From VRUE01 sp046733315 (lineage in GTDB: Bacteria; Actinomycetota; Thermoleophilia; Solirubrobacterales; 70-9): a stretch of DNA of 17,560 bases. The stretch covers positions 1 through 17,560 of the forward strand of contig JBKPOV010000207.1 of NCBI GenBank assembly GCA_046733315.1, in the 5' to 3' direction. The position numbers and the translations under genes were made by a program. Positions 1-7,109 of the stretch are shown piece by piece. The notes beneath the pieces are model-generated. The model had not been told where the DNA came from. It did no database searches and was given only the letters and a program-made list of their open reading frames with translations. Positions within the stretch are counted from its first letter, which is position 1. Every line of letters starts with the position of its first letter.

Positions 1-977
1 CTCTCGGCCCTGGCCAGGACCTCCCGCAACCAGAGCGCTCCCTCCGACCACCAGTGGCCGAGCAGCTCCGTGTCGATCGCGAAGACGAGCAGGCCGCGGC
101 GGCCCGCGGCGGTGCTGTACGCGCGCAACCGCGCGGCGGTCGCGGCGAGGAACTCTCCCGCCTGGCGCTGGGCGGCAGCTTCCGCCGCGCCCGGGTCATA
201 GCCACCGCCGCCGACCTTCCAGATCCGCACGCCCCGCAGGGACTCGCCGGCGAACTGGGCGTGGGCCGGATCGGAGGGGTATCCGCGCAACGACCAGAGC
301 CACTGGATCGCCTCCCAGTCGATCGGTAGCGCCACCGGCCCCGCCTCCGTGGCGGTCGGCGCCAATGCAGCCAGCGGGTCCTCCTCGTGCTTACTTTGGT
401 CGACGCAGAACCAGCGCACGCCCTCTTCCGCCAGGCGCCACTCGAGGCCCGGCGTGTAACCGCACTCCGGCAGCCAGAAGCCGCCGTCCCAGCCGAAACG
501 GCGCCGGTGCGAGCGAATACCGGCATCGAGCTGCAACCGCACCCCCTGGCGGGTCGCCAGCAGCGGCAGCACCGCATGCGTCGCGGCCGACGTCGCCAGG
601 ACGATCCGTCCCTCCCCCACCGCCCGCTGAAAGGCGCGCAGCGGATCGCCGCCGTGATCGTCGAGCAACTCCAACGCGTGCCGGTAGCGAGCCTCCTCGG
701 CTATGCAGGCATCACGGCATTCGGGGTCGACCTGGTCGCGGTCCGCCACCGCGGCGGCAATCCGCCAATCGACCAGGAAACGCCGCAGGCGCTCGTGCAC
801 GCCGGGGTCTTCGAGCTGATCGGCGAGCACCGGCGTCACCGTCATCGTCACTCGGTCCGCCACCTCGAGCACCGGCAGGTACGAGCGGATCACCGCGTCG
901 AACAGCCACTCCTCGCCGAATGGGTAAGTCCCAAAGCCCTCGACGTAGGGCATATGGGAGTGGAGCACAATTGCCAG
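1..977 (-). CDS. GH57 1,4-alpha-glucan branching enzyme (3' end off window)
   Basis: Cytoplasmic glycoside hydrolase family 57 enzyme that would introduce alpha-1,6 branches into alpha-1,4-glucan. Reading the minus strand from about 977 to the left edge gives an uninterrupted frame of about 325 residues. It starts with the GH57 motif LAIVLHSHMPYVEGF and has FWLPECGY in the middle, where the Glu codon at 465-467 is the expected nucleophile. IDTELLGHWW lies near the edge, and its Asp codon at 72-74 is the expected acid/base. Both catalytic residues are therefore present; the C-terminal part is outside the window. The start is unresolved: no in-frame ATG, GTG or TTG lies between the upstream hairpin and the first beta strand, so the choices are CTG at 977 or GTG at 968, the latter trimming the strand. 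The methyltransferase upstream on the same strand mirrors the mycobacterial Rv3030-Rv3031 order, suggesting a role in a modified glucan rather than ordinary glycogen (inference). Confidence 0.9.
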   Translation of the reverse strand, partial: MAIVLHSHMPYVEGFGTYPFGEEWLFDAVIRSYLPVLEVADRVTMTVTPVLADQLEDPGVHERLRRFLVDWRIAAAVADRDQVDPECRDACIAEEARYRHALELLDDHGGDPLRAFQRAVGEGRIVLATSAATHAVLPLLATRQGVRLQLDAGIRSHRRRFGWDGGFWLPECGYTPGLEWRLAEEGVRWFCVDQSKHEEDPLAALAPTATEAGPVALPIDWEAIQWLWSLRGYPSDPAHAQFAGESLRGVRIWKVGGGGYDPGAAEAAAQRQAGEFLAATAARLRAYSTAAGRRGLLVFAIDTELLGHWWSEGALWLREVLARAE

Positions 978-1012
978 GTCTCCGACGCCGCCGCCTCGAC
1001 CGCGGGTCCTGT

Positions 1013-1068
1013 CACGGGGGCGGGGGGGGTTAGCGGACTCACCCGTCCGAACCCCCCCCACCCCCGTG
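1013..1068 (-). terminator. Very strong GC hairpin between methyltransferase and GH57 gene
   Basis: Arms 1013-1031 and 1050-1068 are 19 bp inverted repeats (CACGGGGGCGGGGGGGGTT and its complement) with one mismatch, C1021 against A1060. In minus-strand RNA that pair becomes a G-U wobble, so the stem is intact in the sense of the flanking genes. Inside, CGGAC (1034-1038) pairs with GTCCG (1045-1049) around a six-base loop. It begins 25 bases after the methyltransferase stop. No T-tract follows on either strand, so it may be a U-tract-less terminator, an mRNA 3' stabiliser or an attenuator ahead of the GH57 gene. Confidence 0.55.
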
Positions 1069-1092
1069 CCACCCGCGGAAGAAGCCATTGCC

Positions 1093-1851
1093 TTAGACGT
1101 GGCAGATCGCGACGAAGTCCAAGGCCCTGTCGAGATTTGCTGGCTTGAGCTTGAAGTCGGAGCTCGTGATCGCCGGCGTGAAGCGGTCGTAGAAGGGTCC
1201 GGTCAGGCGCAGCGCCATGTGGACCCGGTCCCAGCCGAGCTTCAGCGCCAGCTCGTGGGTGCGCAGCTTGCGAGCGTGGAAGAGGCCCAATAGCTCGACG
1301 CGGGGAAAGTGGCTCTCGCAGAGCGCGCGGAACCCCTCCGCCCGGTACTCGTGCACGTGCCAGGGGTTGTCGGACTTCTCCGCGCCGGGGGGCGCGAGAG
1401 TGAGCAGGTTCGGCGTGGAGACGTAGGCGACGCCGCCCGGGGACAGCATCGAGCGGAAGTGATCGAGGATCGCGCCGGCGTCCTCGACGTGCTCGATCGT
1501 CTGCAGGAAGACGACCGCATCGCAGGGCTCGGCAAAGGACTCGACCAGGTCCCGCTCGAAGCGGAGGCTCGGGCGCACGTAGCGCAGCCGCGCGTGCTCG
1601 TGCGCATCGGGATTGGCGTCGACGCCGATCGTGGCGGCGGCCGAGCGGGCCAGCACCTCGGAGCCGTAGCCCTCACCGCAGGCCATGTCGACAACGCGCT
1701 TGCCACCGACGCGCGCTGCGATCCACTCATAGACGACGAGGTGGCGTCGGTACCAGTAGTTCTCCTCGGGCACGTCGGGAAGCGTCCGCTCACCGGTCAG
1801 CGGCAGTGGCGGAACCCCGGCGGGCTGGTTTTCTTGGACGTATTCGCGCAC
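1093..1851 (-). CDS. Rv3030-like class I SAM-dependent methyltransferase
   Basis: About 252 residues from the GTG at 1851. The N-terminal segment LTGERTLPDVPEENYWYRRH and the C-terminal ITSSDF...LDFVAIC pattern match what I recall of M. tuberculosis Rv3030, a cytoplasmic methyltransferase of the polymethylated glucan locus. The SAM-binding loop VVDMACGEGYGS is at residues 53-64, followed by an acidic strand end (GVD) and a later motif with IEHVEDA and LSPGGVAYVSTPN. An upstream ATG at 1890 is in frame, but it would place coding sequence inside the palindromic repeat and extend beyond the conserved region, so GTG 1851 is preferred; its ribosome binding site is weak. The next gene downstream on the same strand is the GH57 branching enzyme, about 115 bases away across a hairpin. 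Methylation of a glucan or sugar is the likely job by synteny; the substrate cannot be read from the sequence. Confidence 0.85.
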   Translation of the reverse strand: MREYVQENQPAGVPPLPLTGERTLPDVPEENYWYRRHLVVYEWIAARVGGKRVVDMACGEGYGSEVLARSAAATIGVDANPDAHEHARLRYVRPSLRFERDLVESFAEPCDAVVFLQTIEHVEDAGAILDHFRSMLSPGGVAYVSTPNLLTLAPPGAEKSDNPWHVHEYRAEGFRALCESHFPRVELLGLFHARKLRTHELALKLGWDRVHMALRLTGPFYDRFTPAITSSDFKLKPANLDRALDFVAICHV

Positions 1852-1866
1852 GCCCCCGCCACCGTA

Positions 1867-1984
1867 TTGAGGTCGCACTTCCCTCCGCATACCGGCGACA
1901 AGTGCGACCTGGGACGAGGCGCTGCGCTAGTCCGCGCCCGAGGTCGCACTTGTCTCCGCATAGCGGTGGAAAGTGCGACCTCAA
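1867..1984. repeat. Composite palindrome: four alternating copies of AGGTCGCACTT
   Basis: Two 41 bp units at 1870-1910 and 1941-1981 each consist of AGGTCGCACTT, a 19-base centre and AAGTGCGACCT. The two centres share CTCCGCATA and CGG; in the second unit CCGC-ATA-GCGG forms a small inner hairpin. The outermost arms extend to 14 bp (TTGAGGTCGCACTT at 1867-1880 against 1971-1984). The two facing inner arms also extend to 14 bp (GACAAGTGCGACCT at 1897-1910 against 1941-1954). The block fills the gap between two divergent methyltransferase genes, so it could hold both promoters. It may be a clustered operator or a REP/MITE-like genomic repeat. Confidence 0.9.
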
Positions 1985-2016
1985 GGGCGGAGGAAATCTG
2001 CGTAGAGTTCCGCGCC

Positions 2017-2931
2017 ATGCCCGCCTCTCCCACCGCGACGCCGGAGCACATCAAGGACGCCAACACGCGCTACCACGACGCCGCCGCCGAGGAGTACGAC
2101 GCCAAGTGGGGCATCGACTTCGGCGCGACCGGCCAGGAGCAGGTGCGCCAGAAGCTGGTCAAGGCACTGGGCGGAGGTGACGCCAGCTTTGGAGACGGGC
2201 TGGAGATCGGCTCGGGCACCGGCTATTTCTCGCTCAACCTGCTGCAGCTCGGCGCGATCGAAAGCCTCACCGCCACGGATATCTCGCCGGGGATGCTGAA
2301 GCGCCTGGCGAGTACCGCCGCTGGTCTGGGGCTCGAGGTCGAGACCGTCCAGAGCGAGGCCGAGGTGCTGCCCTTCGAGGACGAGAGCTTCGACCTCGTC
2401 TTCGGCCACGCCGTCCTCCATCACATCCCCGACCTCGACAAGGCTTTCGCCGAATTCCTCCGCGTGCTGCGCCCGGGCGGGGCGATCGCCTTCGCCGGCG
2501 AGCCATCGCGCTACGGCGACCGCCTGGCGGCGCTGCCGAAGCGCGCCGGCCTGTTCGCCGCACCCGCCTGGCGCCGGGCCGTGGGCGCCCAGCCGCGGGC
2601 GATCGCCGAGATGGCGCAATCCGATGGCCACGCCTTGGAGGGCGAGGTGGACGTCCACGCCTTCGCGCCGGCCGACCTGCGGCGCCTGCTGCGCGAGGCC
2701 GGCTTCGAGGAGCGCCGCGTCGGCGGCGAGGAGCTGCTCGCCAACGCCTGGGGCTGGGGCCTGCGCACGGTCGAGGCGAGCGCCGAACCCGAATCGATCT
2801 CCTGGGGCTGGCGGCGCTTCGCCTTCAACAGCTACATGGCTCTGCAGAAGGTCGACTCACGAATGCTCGAGCCGCATCTTCCGGCCGAGCTCTTCTACAA
2901 CCTGCTCGTCTCCGGCCGCAAGCCCGCTTAG
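2017..2931 (+). CDS. Class I SAM-dependent methyltransferase (Methyltransf_11 type)
   Basis: 304 residues, cytoplasmic. The glycine-rich SAM loop EIGSGTG is at residues 63-69, followed by ATDISPGML (acidic loop), then LPFEDESFDLVFGHAVLHHIPDL and FLRVLRPGGAIAFAGEP, the usual order of motifs I to post-III. The C-terminal third (GWGLRTVEAS, GWRRFAFNSYMALQ, LPAELFYNLLVSGRKP) lies outside the common fold and presumably shapes the substrate pocket. The frame is open far upstream to 1309, but only the part from ATG 2017 looks like methyltransferase; upstream it is antisense to the minus-strand methyltransferase and crosses the palindromic repeat. A purine-rich GGAGGAA lies at about 1989-1995, rather far from the ATG. 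It is divergent from the Rv3030-like gene and not closely similar to it. Its stop codon overlaps the stop of the convergent cyclase gene. Substrate unknown. Confidence 0.85.
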   Translation: MPASPTATPEHIKDANTRYHDAAAEEYDAKWGIDFGATGQEQVRQKLVKALGGGDASFGDGLEIGSGTGYFSLNLLQLGAIESLTATDISPGMLKRLASTAAGLGLEVETVQSEAEVLPFEDESFDLVFGHAVLHHIPDLDKAFAEFLRVLRPGGAIAFAGEPSRYGDRLAALPKRAGLFAAPAWRRAVGAQPRAIAEMAQSDGHALEGEVDVHAFAPADLRRLLREAGFEERRVGGEELLANAWGWGLRTVEASAEPESISWGWRRFAFNSYMALQKVDSRMLEPHLPAELFYNLLVSGRKPA

Positions 2932-4043
2932 CCCCGCGGTCGCCGCACGCGATAGAGCTTGCAGCGATTCTCGAACCCCTTAAGGCGACGTTCGCCAGCG
3001 TAGGAATATTCGTAGGCGTCGGGGACGGCTTCTTTCGTCGCCGGATCGGCGAGGACGCTGCCGGGCTTGGCGATCGCGGTGATGCGGCTGGCCAGGTTGA
3101 CCGTGCGGCCGTAGTAGTCGCCGCTCTGCGTCACCGCCTGACCGCGCGCGATGCCGGCACGCAGGCTGGGGAACTCCTCGCCTTCCCGCTCGGAGGCCTC
3201 GACGAGGCGCAGCGCCGCGTCGGTCATCGCCTCGGCATCGACGGAGACCAGCATCGCCGCGTCGCCGATCGTCTTGACCAGCCGCACCGGCGGTTCGGCA
3301 ACGACCGTCGCCATCTCCTCCAGACGACCGGCGACACTGCCGAGTTCCTCCGGCGCGATCTCCTCGCCGAGCTTGGTGAAGCCGACCAGGTCGGCGAAGC
3401 AGATCGAGACCTCGCTGGTCGGGCCCAGCTCGCCCGAGGCGAGGTCGGCCGTGCCGATCACGTCGCGGCGGATCTGCTCGAGCAGGTGGGCGCGGGCGGC
3501 GTAGATCAGGCTCGGCTCGAAGATCGGCAGCATGTGCTCGGCGGCACCGGCAAAGCGCAGCGCCAGGTCGCGCTCGGTGTCGCCCGGCTGCATCAGCGTT
3601 CGCACGATCAGCTCCCGGTTCGTCTCGGCGATCCGCGCCGTCGCCATCCCGATCGTCCGCGCCACCTGCAGGATGCCGTCCTCGGGCAGGCCGGCCTCGA
3701 GGAAGGCCTCGACCCGGCGGGCGGCTTCCAGGTCGGCCTCGTTGAGGCTGCGCTCGTCGGGATCGGGGTAGGGAAGGCCAAGCGCCGCGCTGGCTCGCTG
3801 CAGCAAGCCGAGGTCGCCGCCGGAGAGCGCAGCGATTTCGCGCGGCGTATAGCGGGGGCCGCCGCCGGCGATGCCGCGCTCGACCGGCAGGAGCGTGAGG
3901 CGGCCAGCGGCGACCGCTTCGTGCAGCTCCTCCAGCGGCACTCCTTCGTCGGAGAGCTGTTCGAGCAGGGCAAGCCGGTCGGTTCGGGCCTCTCCCCCGA
4001 CCCCGTCGAGCAGGCCCTCCGCCTCGAAATCGATCACCGTCAC
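2928..4043 (-). CDS. Class III adenylate cyclase with Rv1264-type N-terminal regulatory domain
   Basis: 371 residues from GTG 4043, with GAGAGAA a few bases upstream. Makes cAMP from ATP; no membrane segment, so soluble. Residues 1 to about 200 align by eye with the autoinhibitory, pH-sensing N-terminal domain of M. tuberculosis Rv1264 (helical, ending in a long linker helix). The catalytic domain covers about 210-370. The expected catalytic set is complete: metal aspartates D218 (FADLVGFT) and D261 (GDAAM), substrate-specifying K257 and D309 (an ATP-type pair), and transition-state N316 and R320 in VNLASR. It should therefore be an active homodimer. It lies 56 bases downstream of the GGT-family gene on the same strand and may be the last gene of a parA-ftsZ-GGT-cyclase transcript (inference). 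Its TAA stop shares bases with the TAG of the convergent methyltransferase. Confidence 0.93.
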   Translation of the reverse strand: MTVIDFEAEGLLDGVGGEARTDRLALLEQLSDEGVPLEELHEAVAAGRLTLLPVERGIAGGGPRYTPREIAALSGGDLGLLQRASAALGLPYPDPDERSLNEADLEAARRVEAFLEAGLPEDGILQVARTIGMATARIAETNRELIVRTLMQPGDTERDLALRFAGAAEHMLPIFEPSLIYAARAHLLEQIRRDVIGTADLASGELGPTSEVSICFADLVGFTKLGEEIAPEELGSVAGRLEEMATVVAEPPVRLVKTIGDAAMLVSVDAEAMTDAALRLVEASEREGEEFPSLRAGIARGQAVTQSGDYYGRTVNLASRITAIAKPGSVLADPATKEAVPDAYEYSYAGERRLKGFENRCKLYRVRRPRG

Positions 4044-4099
4044 GCGCCCATTCTCTCGATTGCCGAGTTATGCGGCACGTACGCGGGACGAGTCGCCGG

Positions 4100-5605
4100 T
4101 CAAGCGATCGCCACGCTGCCGCCACGGCGCGGATCGCCGCCGCCGCTCAAAGCACCCGTTCCCCGCTCCCGGGCGACGGCCTGGGTCCCGCCGAAGAAGA
4201 GGTTGATCGCCGGGCGGCGCAGCACCGGCACGCCGCGAGCCTCGATCCGCGCCAGCGCCTCCGCGTCGATCCCGGGCTCGGCTTGGACGACGCCATGCTC
4301 GAAGTGCAGTCGCGGCGCGCGCACGGCCTCGCCGGCGCTCATCCCCTGCTCGACCGCCCGCACGATCGTCTGCAGGATCGCCGAGCGGATCCGGTTGGAG
4401 CCGGCGCTGCCGAGCCCAAGCTCGATCTCACCCTCGCGCAGCACCACCGTCGGCGCCATCATCGACGGCACGCGCCGGCCGGGGGCGATCGCGTGGAAGC
4501 CGAGCGGGTTGAGGTCCTCCTCTCCGAGCATGTTGTTGAGGATCACGCCGGTACCCGGTACCAGCACGCCCGAGCCGGAGCCGTTCGAGCAGGTGACGTT
4601 GGCGCACATGCCGTCCTTGTCCAGGGCCGAGATGTGGGTCGTGGAGCCGAGCAGGTCTGCGGCGGTGGTCTCGAGGGTCGCTTGGTCGAGCAAGCTCGCC
4701 TCGAGGCCGCTGCCGTAGAGCGCCTCGGCAAATGCATCGCCGCGAGCGTCGTTGGCGGCGCCCATCGCGGCGACGAGCTGCTCGGGACCGCTGCGCTCGC
4801 CAAGCCGCTCGAGCAGGGCGAGGCAGTAGGCGATTAGGATGCCGCCCGAGGAGGGCGGTGGGTTGGTCAGCACCTCGGTGCCACGGAAGCTGGCGCGGAT
4901 CGGCTCGCGCTCGATCGGCTCGTAGGCGGCGATGTCACCGAGGCCGAGGGTGCCGCCGTGCTTCATCACGTGGTCGCTGAGCGCCATCGCTATCTCGCCA
5001 CGGCAGAAGGGCTCAGCGCCCTCGGCAGCGAAGCGTTCGAGCGCTTCGGCCAGCTCCGCGAAGCGGAAGACCTCGCCCTCACGCAAAGTGCGCCCCGCTG
5101 GCGCGTACAGCTCGCGCGTCCCCTCCAGGCGCGCGTGGATCGGTTCGAGGATGTTGAGGATGTAGGCCTGCTCGGCGTTGACGGGTGCGCCATCGCGGGC
5201 GAGGCGGATGCCGGCCTCGGCCAGTGCCGCCGGCTGCATCGTGCCGAAGCGCTGCAGCGCCCGCTCCAACCCCGCCGCCGTGCCTGGAACTCCGCAGGAG
5301 ACCGGACCGACGTAGAACGTCTGCACTGTCTCAGCATCGAAGTGGACCGGGACGGGGACGAGCTCGGTGGCCCGCTCGATCCCTTCTTGGCCGGGGGCGG
5401 CGACGAAGAAGTCGAGCAGGACCGTCTCGCCCTCGCGGTGAACCATCATGAAGCCGCCGGCACCGAAGCCGGTCAGGGGACTCTCGACGGCGAAGGAGGC
5501 GAGCACCGCGGCTACCGCCGCATCGACAGCGTTGCCCCCTTCGCGCAGGACCTGGGCCCCCGCCTCGGCGGAGAGTGGGTGGCCCGCGGCGACGACGCCG
5601 CTCAC
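4100..5605 (-). CDS. Gamma-glutamyltransferase-family Ntn hydrolase with altered substrate site
   Basis: 501 residues from GTG 5605; the start fits the family's usual opening VVAAGHPLSAEAG. No signal peptide is visible, unlike many periplasmic or secreted GGTs, so a cytoplasmic location is likely. The autoprocessing site is present: STTHISALDKDG puts the nucleophile at T322, giving chains of about 321 and 180 residues. PPPSSGGI and ILNNM are also conserved. Several residues that hold the gamma-glutamyl group in E. coli GGT look replaced. The DFREMAP arginine becomes F67 (DFFVAAP), the LNTTFG asparagine aligns with S340, NNQMDDF becomes NNMLGEED, the SSM pair becomes SMM (S381/M382), and GSPGGS becomes GSAGSN. 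The fold and self-cleavage are thus well supported, but glutathione chemistry is not; amidase activity on another substrate is possible. The ftsZ gene ends 61 bases upstream. Confidence 0.88.
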   Translation of the reverse strand: MSGVVAAGHPLSAEAGAQVLREGGNAVDAAVAAVLASFAVESPLTGFGAGGFMMVHREGETVLLDFFVAAPGQEGIERATELVPVPVHFDAETVQTFYVGPVSCGVPGTAAGLERALQRFGTMQPAALAEAGIRLARDGAPVNAEQAYILNILEPIHARLEGTRELYAPAGRTLREGEVFRFAELAEALERFAAEGAEPFCRGEIAMALSDHVMKHGGTLGLGDIAAYEPIEREPIRASFRGTEVLTNPPPSSGGILIAYCLALLERLGERSGPEQLVAAMGAANDARGDAFAEALYGSGLEASLLDQATLETTAADLLGSTTHISALDKDGMCANVTCSNGSGSGVLVPGTGVILNNMLGEEDLNPLGFHAIAPGRRVPSMMAPTVVLREGEIELGLGSAGSNRIRSAILQTIVRAVEQGMSAGEAVRAPRLHFEHGVVQAEPGIDAEALARIEARGVPVLRRPAINLFFGGTQAVARERGTGALSGGGDPRRGGSVAIA

Positions 5606-5666
5606 GAGACGAGTCCAGGCGAAGGTTTGCAGCCACCCATGCGCTGCCGCAGGGGAGGGAGGGCCT

Positions 5667-7109
5667 CTACCCGGGTAGGAACTCTGGGACGTCGATGCCG
5701 AGCTCGCCCGGGCGCTCGCGGCGGCCGGAGCGCGGTGCCTCTTTGGTGCGGCGGATCGTCGGCTCGGCTACGCGGCGTGGCGGCGCGGCGCGGCCGTCGA
5801 AGCGGGTCGCGACCACGGTCACCCAGACCTGATCGCCCAGCTCCTCGTCGACGTTGGCGCCGAAGATGATGTTGGCGTCCGGGTGAGCCGCCTCGCCCAC
5901 CAGTTTGGCCGCCTCGCTGACCTCGACCAGCGAGAGGTCGGCGCCGCCGGTGATCGAGAGCAGAATCGCGCGGGCACCCTCCATCGAGGTCTCCAGTAGC
6001 GGTGAGGAAATTGCTTTTTCGGCCGCCAGGACGGCGCGCTCGTTGCCGTGGCCCATGCCGATGCCGAGCAGCGCCCGGCCCGCCTCCGACATGATCGTGC
6101 GCACGTCGGCGAAGTCGAGATTGATAACGGCCGGGAGCGTGACCAGGTCGGAGATGCCCTGCACGCCCTGGCGCAGGACGTCGTCGGCGACCTGGAAAGC
6201 CTCCACCATCGAAGTCTGCTGGTCGAGCACCTCGAGCAGTCGGTCGTTGGGGACGACGATCAGCGTGTCGACCTCAGCGGCAAGTTCCTCGATGCCCTTG
6301 TTGGCCTGGTTGCCGCGGCGACTGCCCTCGAAGCTGAACGGCTTGGTGACGATGCCGACCGTGAGCGCGCCGATCTCGCGGGCGAGCCGGGCGATCACGG
6401 GAGCGGCGCCCGTGCCCGTGCCGCCGCCGGCGCCGGCGGCGACGAAGACCATGTCGGAGCCCTTGAGCAGGCGCTTGATCTTGTCCTGTTCCTCGAAGGC
6501 GGAGCGGTGGCCGAGCTCGGGGTCGGCGCCGGCGCCAAGCCCACGCGTAGCCTCGTCACCGATGTGAACCGTGACATCGGCGACGCAGAGCTGCAGCGAT
6601 TGAAGATCCGTATTGACCGCCATGAACTCGACGCCTGGAATCCGCGCCTCAACCATCCGGTTGACCGCATTGACGCCACCGCCACCAACCCCCACAACCC
6701 GGATAACAGGCTGATGCGGCTCCCCACTCCCCGGCGGCTCATACTCCGGCTCCTCCCGCCCGTAGCGAGGCGATTCCACAATCGGCTCAATCTCCCGACG
6801 ACGCTGAGCCGGCTCCTCCGAAAAAACACGCTTCAGCCGCTCGGGAGGCGTCTCGGATGAATGAGCTTCAGCCGGCTCCGCCTCTCCGGCGGGTGGCGCT
6901 GTAGGGGGAACCGCCCCCGAGGAAGCTTTAGCTACCGCAGGGGGCGGTGGGTCCCCTGCAGCGTCAGGACCCGCCGGCCTGGCGGCCTCGTCCTTCCCTG
7001 CAGCGTCAGGACCCGCCGGCCGATCCTCTTGTCCCTCGTCAGAAGTCGACCGAAAAAGATCAGACAGGGGGCCCTCACGCATACTGGCCCGCTTTTTACG
7101 CCTGCTCAT
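5667..7109 (-). CDS. ftsZ: Cell division GTPase FtsZ with long N-terminal extension
   Basis: 480 residues from ATG 7109, chosen because a perfect AAGGAGGT lies 8 bases upstream, inside parA. The tubulin-like GTPase polymerises into the division ring. The core runs from about residue 135: GVGGGGVNAV (about 140-148), NTDLQSLQ, the tubulin signature GAGGGTGTG (about 226-234), and the T7 loop NLDFADV (330-336), with both catalytic aspartates. The chain ends in a short basic linker and the peptide GIDVPEFLPG, matching the conserved FtsZ tail that binds FtsA/SepF-type partners. The unusual part is residues 1-133: a basic start (MSRRKKRAS), a Pro/Ala/Gly/Glu-rich disordered stretch with two copies of RPAGPDAAG, and a charged segment. 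Typical FtsZ instead has a short N-terminus and a long C-terminal linker. No dcw-cluster genes are adjacent. It could be the main FtsZ or a paralog; the window cannot decide. Confidence 0.95.
   Translation of the reverse strand: MSRRKKRASMREGPLSDLFRSTSDEGQEDRPAGPDAAGKDEAARPAGPDAAGDPPPPAVAKASSGAVPPTAPPAGEAEPAEAHSSETPPERLKRVFSEEPAQRRREIEPIVESPRYGREEPEYEPPGSGEPHQPVIRVVGVGGGGVNAVNRMVEARIPGVEFMAVNTDLQSLQLCVADVTVHIGDEATRGLGAGADPELGHRSAFEEQDKIKRLLKGSDMVFVAAGAGGGTGTGAAPVIARLAREIGALTVGIVTKPFSFEGSRRGNQANKGIEELAAEVDTLIVVPNDRLLEVLDQQTSMVEAFQVADDVLRQGVQGISDLVTLPAVINLDFADVRTIMSEAGRALLGIGMGHGNERAVLAAEKAISSPLLETSMEGARAILLSITGGADLSLVEVSEAAKLVGEAAHPDANIIFGANVDEELGDQVWVTVVATRFDGRAAPPRRVAEPTIRRTKEAPRSGRRERPGELGIDVPEFLPG
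6954..7021. repeat. 26 bp direct repeat inside ftsZ extension
   Basis: CCCTGCAGCGTCAGGACCCG followed by CCGGCC occurs exactly twice, at 6954-6979 and 6996-7021 (start-to-start distance 42 bp, in frame). It encodes the two RPAGPDAAG copies of the FtsZ extension. A related stretch, ending CAGGACCCGCGGGCCG at 8085-8100, lies in the parA extension and encodes RPAGP. Confidence 0.9.

Noticed and set aside
890..1072. GTG 1072 frame through the GC hairpin as a frameshifted N-terminus of the GH57 gene
   Set aside because: GH57 proteins start right at the LAIVLHSHMP strand, so no extra N-terminus is needed, and the translated stretch is low-complexity product of the hairpin.
1890..1890. ATG 1890 as start of the Rv3030-like methyltransferase
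   Set aside because: It would put the first codons inside the palindromic repeat and add residues absent from the conserved family start; GTG 1851 fits better, though neither has a strong ribosome binding site.
1867..1984. CRISPR array
   Set aside because: Only two units, each itself a palindrome with conserved centre, one 30-base spacer and no cas genes.
1309..2016. Long upstream extension of the plus-strand methyltransferase frame
   Set aside because: It is antisense to the Rv3030-like gene, has no methyltransferase likeness and runs through the palindromic repeat; GC-rich DNA keeps such frames open by chance.
3486..4718. 410-codon plus-strand open frame over the cyclase and GGT genes
   Set aside because: Mirror of two well-supported minus-strand genes; composition is typical of antisense reading and no domain is visible. 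The same applies to plus-strand frames at 10436-11665, 13190-14182 and 15264-16193.
5667..5678. CTACCCGGGTAG perfect palindrome at the ftsZ stop
   Set aside because: It is simply the codons for Leu-Pro-Gly-stop; too short to claim as a site without conservation.
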